Positions 52,119 through 60,466 of a stretch of DNA of 64,000 bases are shown one piece after another (the stretch's first letter is position 1; the number at the start of each line of letters is the position of its first letter). The translations under genes and the position numbers were made by a program. The stretch is from JABDBE01 sp963832245. Its GTDB lineage: Bacteria; Acidobacteriota; Terriglobia; Terriglobales; Acidobacteriaceae. Under the pieces are notes generated by a model. The model was given only the letters and a program-made list of their open reading frames with translations. It had not been told where the DNA came from and did not search any database. The DNA lies in contig CAWHTG010000004.1 of assembly GCA_963832245.1 (NCBI GenBank), positions 496,001 to 560,000 on the forward strand, read 5' to 3'.

Positions 52119-52183
52119 GCCGTCTAGTTTCGCAATTGTCCAGCGAGCAAGGCGTCTACTACCCGCTGGCCCCGCTAAACGCG

Positions 52184-52627
52184 CTACACGCGCCAATAGT
52201 CAGGGCGCCAATTCTTGATTGACTTCTTGATATCTGCCGGTGCGAGGTTCGCCGTCAACGTTCGTTCGACAAGCGCGGGCACCTCTTCGTCTGAGGCGAA
52301 GCGTAAGGCAATAAACTGACGCTCGCGAAGGCTAGCGATTTGTGGTCGCAGCGAATCTGGCAACAGGGTAGCAAGCCGTAGCCTCTCTTCAAGTCGGATG
52401 ACGCGGTCCTGCACTTTCAGGGCATATTGCCGGAACCTGATCGCAGCGACAATCAGCGCGGCGTTGAAGATCACGATCCAGAAGTGGAAGAAACCTGGAT
52501 GCCGCACCAGAAATACAATGCTTACGATCCACGTGATGGCAAAAACCGGCAACACAAAGTAGTGAAACGGAGGATCAATCCTCATATGATTGGCAAGGGT
52601 CTGCGGAGAACGTTCAGCCATAGTCAC
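52184..52627 (-). CDS. Small membrane protein, DUF6526-like
   Basis: 147 residues. Two membrane helices (FVLPVFAITWIVSIVFLVRH, ~24-43; FHFWIVIFNAALIVAAIRF, ~47-65), then a cytosolic helical part with VQDRVIRLEERLRLATLLP and the C terminus KNWRPDY. This is the pattern I recall for DUF6526, a family of unknown function. It starts with ATG at 52627 or two codons later. Confidence 0.75.
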   Translation of the reverse strand: MTMAERSPQTLANHMRIDPPFHYFVLPVFAITWIVSIVFLVRHPGFFHFWIVIFNAALIVAAIRFRQYALKVQDRVIRLEERLRLATLLPDSLRPQIASLRERQFIALRFASDEEVPALVERTLTANLAPADIKKSIKNWRPDYWRV

Positions 52628-52697
52628 CTCTTTGCTGGCAATTGAAAGTCTAAATCAGGACAGCAGAAAGCGCCTCCCGCTGGATCGACGCATGTGC

Positions 52698-53279
52698 TCA
52701 GAGCAACCGGTCGCCGCGATAGATGACCTTGCCATTGATCAGCCGCGCCTCAGCCATAAACTGGTGCGCTCTGAGCGGACCGGTTCCATCGATGTGGAGG
52801 ACTTCATGTCCATGGGCGACGAGCCAGTCGGAAACCAGCATGCGATGGCAGCGGAAATAAACGCGCTCGGCGCACATGTAGGCCGTGCGTGAGTCCTTGG
52901 CTAGATTGGTCAGTTCGGCGATGCCGCGTTCGAATTCGTCGGTGAACATGTGATCCGCATAGTTGCGGAAACTGTCATTGCGGAGAGCTACGTTCGGCGA
53001 GTCGTCGCGAATTTTTTTTCGTCGCCCGCCAAGCTCTTTGAGCCAGACGTAGCGGATTCCAGCCTCCTGCAGCGATTTCTCCAGAGCGTCGCGATTGAAA
53101 TGAGGCAACCGGCGCGACATGGGAAGGGAACGAATGTCGACCAGGGTCTGAATCGAGTGGACGCGCAGGACGGTTAGGAACTCGGCCAGCGCACGCGTGG
53201 AATGGCCGATGGTGTAAAGGGTTGCCACTGTTGTTTCACCGCGGAGTTGGCAGAGGACGTGGGAATCCCGCCTAATCAT
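52698..53279 (-). CDS. DUF488 family protein
   Basis: 193 residues. LYTIGHSTRALAEFLTVL, VDIRSLPMSRRLPHF and later YMCAERVYFRCHRMLVSDWL are hallmarks of DUF488, a small alpha/beta family of unknown activity with conserved Cys and His. The ATG at 53279 overlaps the selA stop (ATGA), so translation is coupled, although homology begins only at residue ~18 (a GTG at 53228 could also be the start). Confidence 0.85.
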   Translation of the reverse strand: MIRRDSHVLCQLRGETTVATLYTIGHSTRALAEFLTVLRVHSIQTLVDIRSLPMSRRLPHFNRDALEKSLQEAGIRYVWLKELGGRRKKIRDDSPNVALRNDSFRNYADHMFTDEFERGIAELTNLAKDSRTAYMCAERVYFRCHRMLVSDWLVAHGHEVLHIDGTGPLRAHQFMAEARLINGKVIYRGDRLL

Positions 53280-54775
53280 TTTTCAGCGACTTGCTGCAGA
53301 GCCTGCGCGACCGCTTCGTCCTGCTCCGGAAATACGGTTCGCAGATCGAGCAGCACGCGTCCTTCTTCCACCCGCGCAATGATCGGTGGATCGGAAGCCC
53401 GCAGCCGTGCCGAGACCTCATCGGCGCTCATGCCCTCGCAAGCTATCGCCAGCACTCGCGTAGGCAGCGTTGCGGATGGCGCCGCGCCGCCGCCGATTAC
53501 GGATTCGCCGTCCCGCACTTCCACGGATAATGTGGACGACTGCAGTTTTTTCGCAACAGCTTCCGAGCGTGCTCCGATTTCTTCCTTCGACAAACGCATC
53601 ATGCGCACCGCAGGAATCGCATCATGCTCGCCTTTCGCATACGCAAGCAAAGTGGCTTCAAGTGTGGCGTAAGTCAATTTGTCCACCCGAAGCGCGCGGA
53701 ACAACGAGTTCGAACGCATGCGAGCGATCAAATCGCTCCGCCCACTCAGCATGCCTGCTTGCGGTCCGCCTAGCAATTTATCTCCGCTGTAGGTGACGAT
53801 ATCCACGCCCTGGCGCAGGCTGTCGAGCACACTTGGTTCACCCTTTACGCCGATCGAGCGCAGATCGAACAATGCGCCGCTGCCCAAGTCTTCGACGAGT
53901 GGGATATTGCGTTTGCGAGCCAGGCCCACCAGTTCGTCGATGTGTGGTTGCTCGGTGAATCCGGTGATCTGGAAGTTGGAGCGATGCACGCGCAGCAGCA
54001 GCCGGGTTTTTTCGTTGATTGCCTTTGCGTAATCGTCGATGCGGGTACGATTCGTGGTTCCCACTTCCCGCAGGATGGCGTTTGATTTCGACATCACGTC
54101 CGGGATGCGGAAGGAGCCACCGATCTCGACCAGTTCGCCTCGGGAGACAACGACCTCACCGTTTTCCGCTAGCGTGTTGAGTGCGAGGAGAACGGCGGCG
54201 GCGTTGTTGTTAACTACGATTGTCGAGATTCTTGGTTCGGCTGCACGGGCGGGGACGCCCGCGTCTGCACTAACTAGCGAGCTTGGCTCGCCCGGACAGC
54301 CGGGGACGGCTGTCCCCACGTGTTCATCGAGCAGTTTGCGGAATAGGCGGTCTACGTGTACATCTCGTCTGCCCCGGCCGCCGGTTTCGAGGTCCAGTTC
54401 AAGATTGGAATAACTTCCAGCCATCTCGCGGATGTGCTCCAGCGCTGAGGCCGGGAGCGGGGCACGTCCTAGATTGGTGTGGAGAATGACACCGGTGGCA
54501 TTAATCACCGACTGCAGCGAATATTTCAGGTTTTGCCGGAGCTGCCGGGCGACTGCCTCTTCGAGTCCGGACAAAGCCAGATCGATCCTATTCGCGTCGA
54601 ATCGCCCTTCGGCAATCTCCTGTCGCAGGGATGCCAGCACGATGCGTGCAGCGTCGGTAACGGCCGCCTGCCCTTCGCTTGATGCGAGCGCGGCTAGCTC
54701 CGGGTCACGCAACAGCTCGTCTACTGATGGGAGTTTGCGATACAGGTCGGCGTTGGAGTTGATTTTCACCAGCAT
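53276..54775 (-). CDS. selA: Selenocysteine synthase SelA
   Basis: 499 residues, longer than usual. Converts seryl-tRNA(Sec) to selenocysteinyl-tRNA(Sec) with PLP and selenophosphate; cytosolic decamer. NATGVILHTNLGRAPL, VVNNNAAAVLLAL and the PLP lysine in YSGDKLLGGPQAG (Lys 333) are intact. Residues ~151-180 (EHVGTAVPGCPGEPSSLVSA...) are an in-frame repeat insertion just before the conserved VVNNNAAA segment, replacing the usual short TGAE-like turn. selB, selD and the tRNA(Sec) gene are not in this window. Confidence 0.94.
   Translation of the reverse strand: MLVKINSNADLYRKLPSVDELLRDPELAALASSEGQAAVTDAARIVLASLRQEIAEGRFDANRIDLALSGLEEAVARQLRQNLKYSLQSVINATGVILHTNLGRAPLPASALEHIREMAGSYSNLELDLETGGRGRRDVHVDRLFRKLLDEHVGTAVPGCPGEPSSLVSADAGVPARAAEPRISTIVVNNNAAAVLLALNTLAENGEVVVSRGELVEIGGSFRIPDVMSKSNAILREVGTTNRTRIDDYAKAINEKTRLLLRVHRSNFQITGFTEQPHIDELVGLARKRNIPLVEDLGSGALFDLRSIGVKGEPSVLDSLRQGVDIVTYSGDKLLGGPQAGMLSGRSDLIARMRSNSLFRALRVDKLTYATLEATLLAYAKGEHDAIPAVRMMRLSKEEIGARSEAVAKKLQSSTLSVEVRDGESVIGGGAAPSATLPTRVLAIACEGMSADEVSARLRASDPPIIARVEEGRVLLDLRTVFPEQDEAVAQALQQVAEK
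54244..54327. repeat. Palindromic repeat inside selA
   Basis: Two adjoining palindromes: CGGGCGGGGACGCCCG, then AGCGAGCTTGGCTCGCCCGG, ACAGCCGGGGACGGCTGTCC and CCACGTGTTCATC. The right part ends exactly like the mnmE element at 13676-13729. Read on the selA strand it gives EHVGTAVPGCPGEPSS. Confidence 0.8.
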
Positions 54776-54792
54776 TGATTATCCCACTCCTG

Positions 54793-54915
54793 GCGCGGCG
54801 AGACCAAGGCGAGCTCGCGCTCGCCCACACGGACGAGGGGCCGTGTCTACGTAATTCTCGGACGCAAGACGGGCGAGTCGCCCATCCTCCACACGTGTTG
54901 CGTCTCCACACGGGC
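54793..54915. repeat. Cluster of palindromic repeats between selA and recG
   Basis: GGCGAGCTCGCGCTCGCCCA, CACGGACGAGGGGCCGTGTC, AGACGGGCGAGTCGCCC and CACACGGGCTGCG succeed each other and fill nearly the whole 145-base gap. I looked for a tRNA(Sec) here and found none. Confidence 0.65.
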
Positions 54916-54920
54916 TGCGT

Positions 54921-57125
54921 TTAGCCCACCTCCACCAGGCCGTAGCTTTTGTGCCAGCGGGTGCGCATGTGGCGTAGAGCTGCGTCGATTTCTGCTTGTG
55001 TAATTTCTGCGTTTGGGCCGGCCAGGACCGCGGCTGCTTCTCGTTTAGCGGCTTCCAGCAGTTGGCGGTCGCGGATTATGTTTGCCACCTGAAAGCTGGG
55101 CATGCCGGCCTGGCGCGTGCCAAAAAACTCACCTGGGCCGCGAAGCTCCAAATCGAGTTCGGCAATCTGAAAGCCGTCGTTGGTTCGGACCATGGCGTCG
55201 AGCCGGCGCTCTCCATCTTCAGAAACTTTGCCGCCAGTCATGAGGACGCAGTAGGACTTGGCTGCGCCGCGGCCGATGCGGCCGCGAAGCTGGTGAAGCT
55301 GGGCCAGCCCGAAGCGCTCGGCATGTTCGATAACCATCATGGTCGCGTTGGCCACGTCCACGCCCACTTCAATTACCGTCGTTGCGACCAGAATATCCAG
55401 TTCGCACTTTTGAAACATGCGCATGACCTGCTCTTTCAGGTCGGGCTCCATGCGGCCATGCAGCACGGCAACCCGCAGCTCCTGGAAGATGCGCTGGCTC
55501 AACTCCTTGTACATCTTCATGGCTGCTTTCAGCTCGGTCTCTTCGTTTTCTTCGATCACGGGATACACGACATAGATCTGGTGTCCTGCGGCGACTTGCT
55601 TGCGGACGAAATCCCAGACTTCGGGGGATCGTTCGTCCGAGACGCAACGGGTGATGATGGGAGTGCGCCCGGGTGGCATTTCGTCGATCACACTGACGTC
55701 GAGGTCGCCGTAGAGAGTGAGTGCAAGAGTGCGTGGGATCGGGGTTGCGGTCATGACTAGGACATCTGGCTCCGGCGAAGCTGCCGAGCTTTGCTCGGCC
55801 TGGACGGGTCGAAGACCCGTCCCCACCTGGTCCGTTCCGTCGTTCGATTTTTTCATTAGTTTGAAGCGCTGGAGGACTCCGAAGCGATGTTGCTCGTCGA
55901 CGATCACCATACCCAGTTGTGCAAACTCGACTTTTTGCTCGATGAGGGCATGGGTTCCAATTACGAGTTGGGCGTCTCCTCGGGCAATGTGTCGGCGGGT
56001 TTCGCGCTTGCGCTCATCTTCCATGGAGCCGGTGAGGAGCACCACTCGATAGCCAGCGCTTTCTAGAATCCGGCGCGCGGAGAAGTAGTGCTGTTGCGCG
56101 AGAATTTCCGTGGGGGCCATCAGCGCAACCTGGTAGCTGTTTTCCATAGCGATGATGGCAGCTTCGAAGGCAACAATGGTTTTGCCTGAGCCGACATCGC
56201 CCTGCAACAAGCGGCGCATGGGAAACGGCTTTTCCATGTCGGATGCGATTTCCTTCAGCACGCGCTTTTGCGCCCCAGTCGGATGGAATGGGAGAATTTT
56301 CTTGATGGCGGCGCGGGCCCGATCATCCAATCGAAACGCTATGCCCGTCTGTGCTTTCTGCTCGCGACGCTTCAGTTCCAGTCCAAGCTCGACGAAAAAC
56401 AGCTCTTCGAAGATGAGCCGAATGTGAGCCGGGGTGCGGGAAGACAGAAGGTCGTCCATACTTTCTCCAGGCTGCGGCCAGTGAACTTCCTGCAGCGCTT
56501 CGCGCGGTGAGATCAGGCTCAGATGACGTCGTACGACCGCAGGGATGGGATCGGGTAAATCTGGCGGCAGGTTTTCAAGTGCGGTATGGATGATACGACG
56601 AAACCAGCGGGAGGTCAGCCGCCCTTGTCCGGCAGATTCGTAGATAGGCACGATGCGGCCGATCTCGAGCGACGCCGCCAGCTTCTGTTCTGCTGAGTCG
56701 CTGGCATTGTCGGCTTCTCCAATGATCTCGAATTGCGGCTGGGTAAGTTGAAGTTCACCGCCGCGATAGTCCTCCTCAACCTTACCGTAGAGCGCGACGA
56801 TCTGGCCGGGCTTGAACTTGTCCTTAAGGTAAGCGGCGTTGAACCAGATACACTTTAGCCGCGTCCTGCCTTGCCCAGCGGTCATTTGAAAGATGGGCAT
56901 ACGGCGGGTACGGAAAAGACCTGAGGTCCGGACCTCCGCGATCACGGTAGCCATTTCTCCGGCGCGCAGTTCAGTAATGCCGCGGGGGTTCAGCCGATCC
57001 TCGTAGCGAAACGGCAAGTAATGCAGCAGGTCATCTAGGGTCTGAATGCCCTTAGCGGCCAGCAGTTCGGCTAGCTTTGGGCCAATCCCCTTGACGTATT
57101 GAACGGAGGTACCCGGTTGCAGCAT
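54921..57125 (-). CDS. recG: ATP-dependent DNA helicase RecG
   Basis: 734 residues. Reverses stalled replication forks and branch-migrates junctions. Wedge/OB domain at the N terminus (YVKGIGPKLAELL, then FNAAYLKDKFKPG), Walker A GDVGSGKT (309-316), DEQH box (410-413), ATPIPRTLALT motif III, and the C-terminal helicase domain ending with TRWHKSYGLVEVG. Residues ~431-451 (TDQVGTGLRPVQAEQSSAAS) are an in-frame repeat insertion between the DEQH box and motif III. All motifs remain, so it should work. Confidence 0.96.
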   Translation of the reverse strand: MLQPGTSVQYVKGIGPKLAELLAAKGIQTLDDLLHYLPFRYEDRLNPRGITELRAGEMATVIAEVRTSGLFRTRRMPIFQMTAGQGRTRLKCIWFNAAYLKDKFKPGQIVALYGKVEEDYRGGELQLTQPQFEIIGEADNASDSAEQKLAASLEIGRIVPIYESAGQGRLTSRWFRRIIHTALENLPPDLPDPIPAVVRRHLSLISPREALQEVHWPQPGESMDDLLSSRTPAHIRLIFEELFFVELGLELKRREQKAQTGIAFRLDDRARAAIKKILPFHPTGAQKRVLKEIASDMEKPFPMRRLLQGDVGSGKTIVAFEAAIIAMENSYQVALMAPTEILAQQHYFSARRILESAGYRVVLLTGSMEDERKRETRRHIARGDAQLVIGTHALIEQKVEFAQLGMVIVDEQHRFGVLQRFKLMKKSNDGTDQVGTGLRPVQAEQSSAASPEPDVLVMTATPIPRTLALTLYGDLDVSVIDEMPPGRTPIITRCVSDERSPEVWDFVRKQVAAGHQIYVVYPVIEENEETELKAAMKMYKELSQRIFQELRVAVLHGRMEPDLKEQVMRMFQKCELDILVATTVIEVGVDVANATMMVIEHAERFGLAQLHQLRGRIGRGAAKSYCVLMTGGKVSEDGERRLDAMVRTNDGFQIAELDLELRGPGEFFGTRQAGMPSFQVANIIRDRQLLEAAKREAAAVLAGPNAEITQAEIDAALRHMRTRWHKSYGLVEVG
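55779..55832. repeat. Palindromic repeat inside recG
   Basis: AGCTGCCGAGCTTTGCTCGG then CCTGGACGGGTCGAAGACCC and GTCCCCACCTGGTCC. Stems GCCGAGC/GCTCGGC and GACGGGTC/GACCCGTC. On the recG strand it encodes DQVGTGLRPVQAEQSSAAS. Confidence 0.85.
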
Positions 57126-57176
57126 CTGAAGGGATGTTAGCAGGAGGCGTCTCCGGTGCTATAGTCCACGAGCGGA

Positions 57177-57245
57177 GCGCCGCCGTCTCGGCGGCTGCCG
57201 TGGAGGCGTCCGGCCCCGCGCCGCGAGGACAAGATGTCCTCGTGA
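57177..57245. repeat. Palindromes upstream of recG
   Basis: GCCGCCGTCTCGGCGGC and GAGGACAAGATGTCCTC are two perfect stem-loops in the divergent gap between recG and the small gene at 57293. The surrounding GTGGAGGCGTCCGG resembles other members of the GC-rich family. Confidence 0.55.
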
Positions 57246-57292
57246 CAACAGAGGAAACGCCGACGCTAGCAGGACGTCATTAGAACGAGGAC

Positions 57293-57514
57293 ATGTCCAA
57301 ACAAGCGACTAATTTTCTTCATGCCCTGGCCGCGGTCCTCGCCGGGAACGCAGTATACTTTCTGCTGGCGAGGTATCTGCCGCTGGGAGCTCGTCACCAA
57401 GCCCGCCGGATCGATCTCGGGATGGTAGTAGACTTTTTGATCTGTCTGATGGCGCTCGGAATGATCAAAGCCTTAGCTGGCCGGAAAAGCGATTCCACCC
57501 CGCCGGGAGATTAA
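57293..57514 (+). CDS. Small membrane protein, unknown
   Basis: 73 residues with two hydrophobic segments (ALAAVLAGNAVYFLLARYLP, ~11-30; LGMVVDFLICLMALGMIKAL, ~42-61) and a hydrophilic tail. ACGAGGAC right before the ATG provides a ribosome-binding site. No family recognised; a genuine gene is suggested by the regular helices and ribosome-binding site. Confidence 0.6.
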   Translation: MSKQATNFLHALAAVLAGNAVYFLLARYLPLGARHQARRIDLGMVVDFLICLMALGMIKALAGRKSDSTPPGD

Positions 57515-57558
57515 AGATTCTTGTTCCTAACTTACTAAGATCACGGTATTTACGGGTC

Positions 57559-57655
57559 TTGGTGGGCATGGCCCAACACCAATTGTCCGTATTTAGGCAA
57601 AGGTAGCTACACTTTCATCCGCCACCGGTTACTTTCGGAACCTCCGTAACCGGAG
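57559..57655 (+). promoter_or_regulatory. Leader with mutually exclusive hairpins before a GGDEF gene
   Basis: First stem: TTGGT GGGC ATG GCCC AAC ACCAA (57559-57582). Second: CCGGTTAC (57625-57632) with GTAACCGG (57646-57653). The right arm of the second is also part of a competing hairpin CTCCG TAAC CGGAG (57642-57655), so the two cannot form together. This switching layout lies just before the diguanylate cyclase start at 57684. Confidence 0.4.
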
Positions 57656-57683
57656 ATAGGGACGCTAGAATTGGCCAGCATCG

Positions 57684-59171
57684 ATGCATAAGATCTCACT
57701 CCTTTACGACGCGAGCCAGGCAGTTCTATCCACCTTTGAACTGGATGAGGTGCTGCAGCAGATCCTGACCATCGCGCGCGATTATTTCCACCTGCAGAAC
57801 GTGGCCATCCTTCTGCGCGATAAGGACGAACTCTACGTGCGCTGCCAGGTTGGATGGGATGAAGGTCACGACCAGGTCCGGCTCCCGATTGGACGGGGAA
57901 TCACGGGGGCAGCGGCGCAGCAGAAACGTCCCATCTACGCCGCCGACGTGTGCAAGGACGCACGTTACATCCTGTCGGCAAAGAACACACGCTCGGAGCT
58001 GGCGGTCCCGCTGATGGTGCGCGACCACGTGGTCGGGGTGCTGGACTGCCAGAGTGAAAATCTCAACCACTTCGATTCAGAGACCATAGACCTCTTAGCG
58101 CTTTTTTCTACGCAGGCATCCATGGCGCTGCAGAATGCCCGTCTGTACTCGCTGGAGCGGCACCGTGCCTCGCAACTGGAAGCCATCAACGCGATCGCAC
58201 AGCAAATGACTGCGGTGCTGGATTTGCAGGAATTGCTCTCCAAGGTATGTTTACAGATTCAGCAGGCCTTTGAACTCTGTCACGTGTCGGTCCTGCTGAA
58301 GGATGAGGACGACCTAGTGCTGCGGGCAAGCCACGGAAAGCTCACCACGCGCGCGCCCGAGGGACGGCTGGCAACTGGTCAGGGATTGTGGCAACGAGCT
58401 CTGGACGCGGGGAAGACGCTGATCGAGAACGATGTGAAATCGGTTTCAGACGTGGGATTATACGTCGAAAGCGGATCGAGCATGTGCATTCCGCTGGTCT
58501 CGTTTGGGCAAACCCTCGGCGTTCTAGTGCTGGACACAACCCGGTCCGGCGCATTCAACGCCAACGACACGCAGCCGCTGGAATCGGTGGCCGACATCTG
58601 CGCCACCGCCATCCAGAACGCTCATTACGTCGAGCGCGTAAAGCAGTTGGCGTATTTGGACGGCTTAACCGGGATCTTTAATCGCAGATTTTTCGAATTG
58701 CGGATTGTCGAAGAAATCGACCGCGCACAACGATACGGCACCGGTATGGCGGTGCTCATGGTGGATATCGATCAATTCAAGCGCTTGAACGATGAGTTCG
58801 GGCATCTGCTGGGCGACGAGGTGCTGCGCCAGGTGTCTTCGATCTTTCATCAGCAATTGCGAAAAATCGACGTTCTCTGCCGTTACGGGGGTGAAGAATT
58901 TGCCATTCTGCTCTCGCAGACGAACGCAGTCCACGCTTTGGGAGTCGCGGAGAAGCTACGCAAGACGGTGGAAGCCTGGCAGTTTCCGGGTGTTCCCCGG
59001 CCGGTCACAATCAGCGCAGGAACGGCGAATTACGGCGAGCATGGCAGCACGCGCGACGAATTGGTCAAGGCGGCCGACGCTGGGTTGTATGCCGCTAAAC
59101 AGGCAGGAAGAAATCGTGTTTGCCTTGCTCCGGCCCCTAAACGTGGTCTGGCTCAGGGCTCCGGCATATAA
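57684..59171 (+). CDS. GAF-GAF-GGDEF diguanylate cyclase
   Basis: 495 residues, soluble. Two GAF domains (~5-155 and ~175-315) sense a small molecule or redox state; the GGDEF domain (~325-485) shows DGLTGIFNRRFF and the active-site GGEEF (~403). An RxxD inhibitory site (RKID) lies five residues upstream, so product feedback is likely. It makes c-di-GMP from GTP. No good ribosome-binding site is near the ATG at 57684, and the leader can fold in two ways, hinting at translational control. Confidence 0.92.
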   Translation: MHKISLLYDASQAVLSTFELDEVLQQILTIARDYFHLQNVAILLRDKDELYVRCQVGWDEGHDQVRLPIGRGITGAAAQQKRPIYAADVCKDARYILSAKNTRSELAVPLMVRDHVVGVLDCQSENLNHFDSETIDLLALFSTQASMALQNARLYSLERHRASQLEAINAIAQQMTAVLDLQELLSKVCLQIQQAFELCHVSVLLKDEDDLVLRASHGKLTTRAPEGRLATGQGLWQRALDAGKTLIENDVKSVSDVGLYVESGSSMCIPLVSFGQTLGVLVLDTTRSGAFNANDTQPLESVADICATAIQNAHYVERVKQLAYLDGLTGIFNRRFFELRIVEEIDRAQRYGTGMAVLMVDIDQFKRLNDEFGHLLGDEVLRQVSSIFHQQLRKIDVLCRYGGEEFAILLSQTNAVHALGVAEKLRKTVEAWQFPGVPRPVTISAGTANYGEHGSTRDELVKAADAGLYAAKQAGRNRVCLAPAPKRGLAQGSGI

Positions 59172-59233
59172 ACCGTTCGGATGTAGTGTGGACTAAACCG
59201 CGCCTGTGAAAATGCCGTTGCTCCAACACCCCG

Positions 59234-60355
59234 TTAGAATTCGCTGTTATCAAGCCCCTGTCTCAGCTCTTTTTCAATCTCGCGCTGGTGGTCTCGCAGT
59301 TGCCGTTGCATATCGCGCATTTGTCGCTTCAAGTTTTGGGCGCGTCTTTGGGCTTCCCTGGTTTGGCGCTCAATCTCCGGTTTGGCCTGCTTGAGTCCGC
59401 GATTGATGGCCTCTTCCATCTCTGGTTTGAGGTGGGCCATCTCCGCTTGCAGGTGACTTAATTCCTCGCGCGTTTTGGCATCGATCTCGGGGACTTCCAC
59501 ATCCAGACTCTCGCGGAAAAGATCGGACTCCTTGCGCTCCGGCAAAGTAATGGTGATGGTCTGTTCTTTCTTGTCGCGAATCACACTGATGCTGGCGGTG
59601 TTGTCCTTGCGCGACCGCAAGGCGTGACTGAAGTCGCCGCTGTCATGAATCGGTTCGCCGTTGATTTTGACGATCACGTCCCCGGCGCGAAACCCAGCTT
59701 TGTCGGCACGGCTCCCCTTTTCTACCGAGCGCACCAGAACCCCTTGACCATTCTTGGCTCCGAAGAATTCTCCCAGCTGCGGCGTAAGATTTTCCACCAT
59801 CAGGCCGCTGCGCGCCGAGGAGTGCACCACCACGATCGAAACCGGCAGATCCATATCAGCGAAGTTGGGCATGGCGGGCATCATCGGCATGTTGAATTTA
59901 AACTGCTTGCCGTCGGGGCCAAAGTCGTGAGAGTGGCTCTTTTTGCGATCGCCAAGTTCCACCTTGATGGTCATCGGCTGGCCATTGCGGCTGATGCCCA
60001 GGGTTACCACTCGCCCAGGCGGGGTTTCGCGAATCATACGGCGCAGCTGCTCGACGCTTTGCACGTCGGTACCATTTAAAGTCAGGATGACGTCCTGTTC
60101 CTTGAGGCCAGCCTTGCCGGCGGGAGCATCCTGATCCACCATCGTCACCTCGACGCCACGCTCGTCTTTCAAGTGAAGCGTCGCCACGCGGTCAGAAGTA
60201 ATATCCCGCGTATCCACTCCAAGGTAGGAGCCGCTCCCCCAGTCCTCGCTGGAGAAACCGAAGGAGTCGCCAGTGTCAAAGGTAAGCTGATCGGCGTATG
60301 TTGCCAGAGCCATCGCTGGCAACAGGATTAGCGACATAAAGATCGAGTTTCGCAT
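59234..60355 (-). CDS. Exported two-PDZ protein with coiled coil
   Basis: 373 residues from the ATG at 60355 (GAGG upstream; an ATG five codons earlier is weaker). Signal peptide MRNSIFMSLILLPAMALATY. PDZ 1 (~45-125, YLGVDTRDI... GKAGLKEQDVILTLNGTDV), a linker with PMMPAMPNF, PDZ 2 (~170-265, GSRADKAGFRAGDVIVKING), then a charged coiled coil (~280-370) with MRDMQRQLRDHQREIEKEL. No protease domain is present, so it is not a Deg protease; it may dock partners in the periplasm. Last in the sigma-factor cluster. Confidence 0.85.
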   Translation of the reverse strand: MRNSIFMSLILLPAMALATYADQLTFDTGDSFGFSSEDWGSGSYLGVDTRDITSDRVATLHLKDERGVEVTMVDQDAPAGKAGLKEQDVILTLNGTDVQSVEQLRRMIRETPPGRVVTLGISRNGQPMTIKVELGDRKKSHSHDFGPDGKQFKFNMPMMPAMPNFADMDLPVSIVVVHSSARSGLMVENLTPQLGEFFGAKNGQGVLVRSVEKGSRADKAGFRAGDVIVKINGEPIHDSGDFSHALRSRKDNTASISVIRDKKEQTITITLPERKESDLFRESLDVEVPEIDAKTREELSHLQAEMAHLKPEMEEAINRGLKQAKPEIERQTREAQRRAQNLKRQMRDMQRQLRDHQREIEKELRQGLDNSEF

Positions 60356-60376
60356 GTTGACCTCGCACATGAGTAA

Positions 60377-60466
60377 AGCAGCATTTAGCAGTTAGCACTT
60401 AGCGATTTATTTATGCCGCAAAACTTCAGGGACTAAATGCCAAGTGCTAATTGCTAATTGCCGCTT
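60377..60466. repeat. AGCnnTT-type heptad inverted repeat
   Basis: GCAGCATTTAGCAGTTAGCA and CTTAGC on the left are mirrored by GCCAAGTGCTAATTGCTAAT and TGCCGC on the right, giving arms of ~26 bases with about five mismatches. The right arm touches the stop codon of the next gene (60465). Confidence 0.7.

Noticed and set aside
54776..54920. tRNA(Sec) gene next to selA
   Set aside because: The gap is filled with palindromic repeats and cannot be folded into a cloverleaf with a UCA anticodon by eye.
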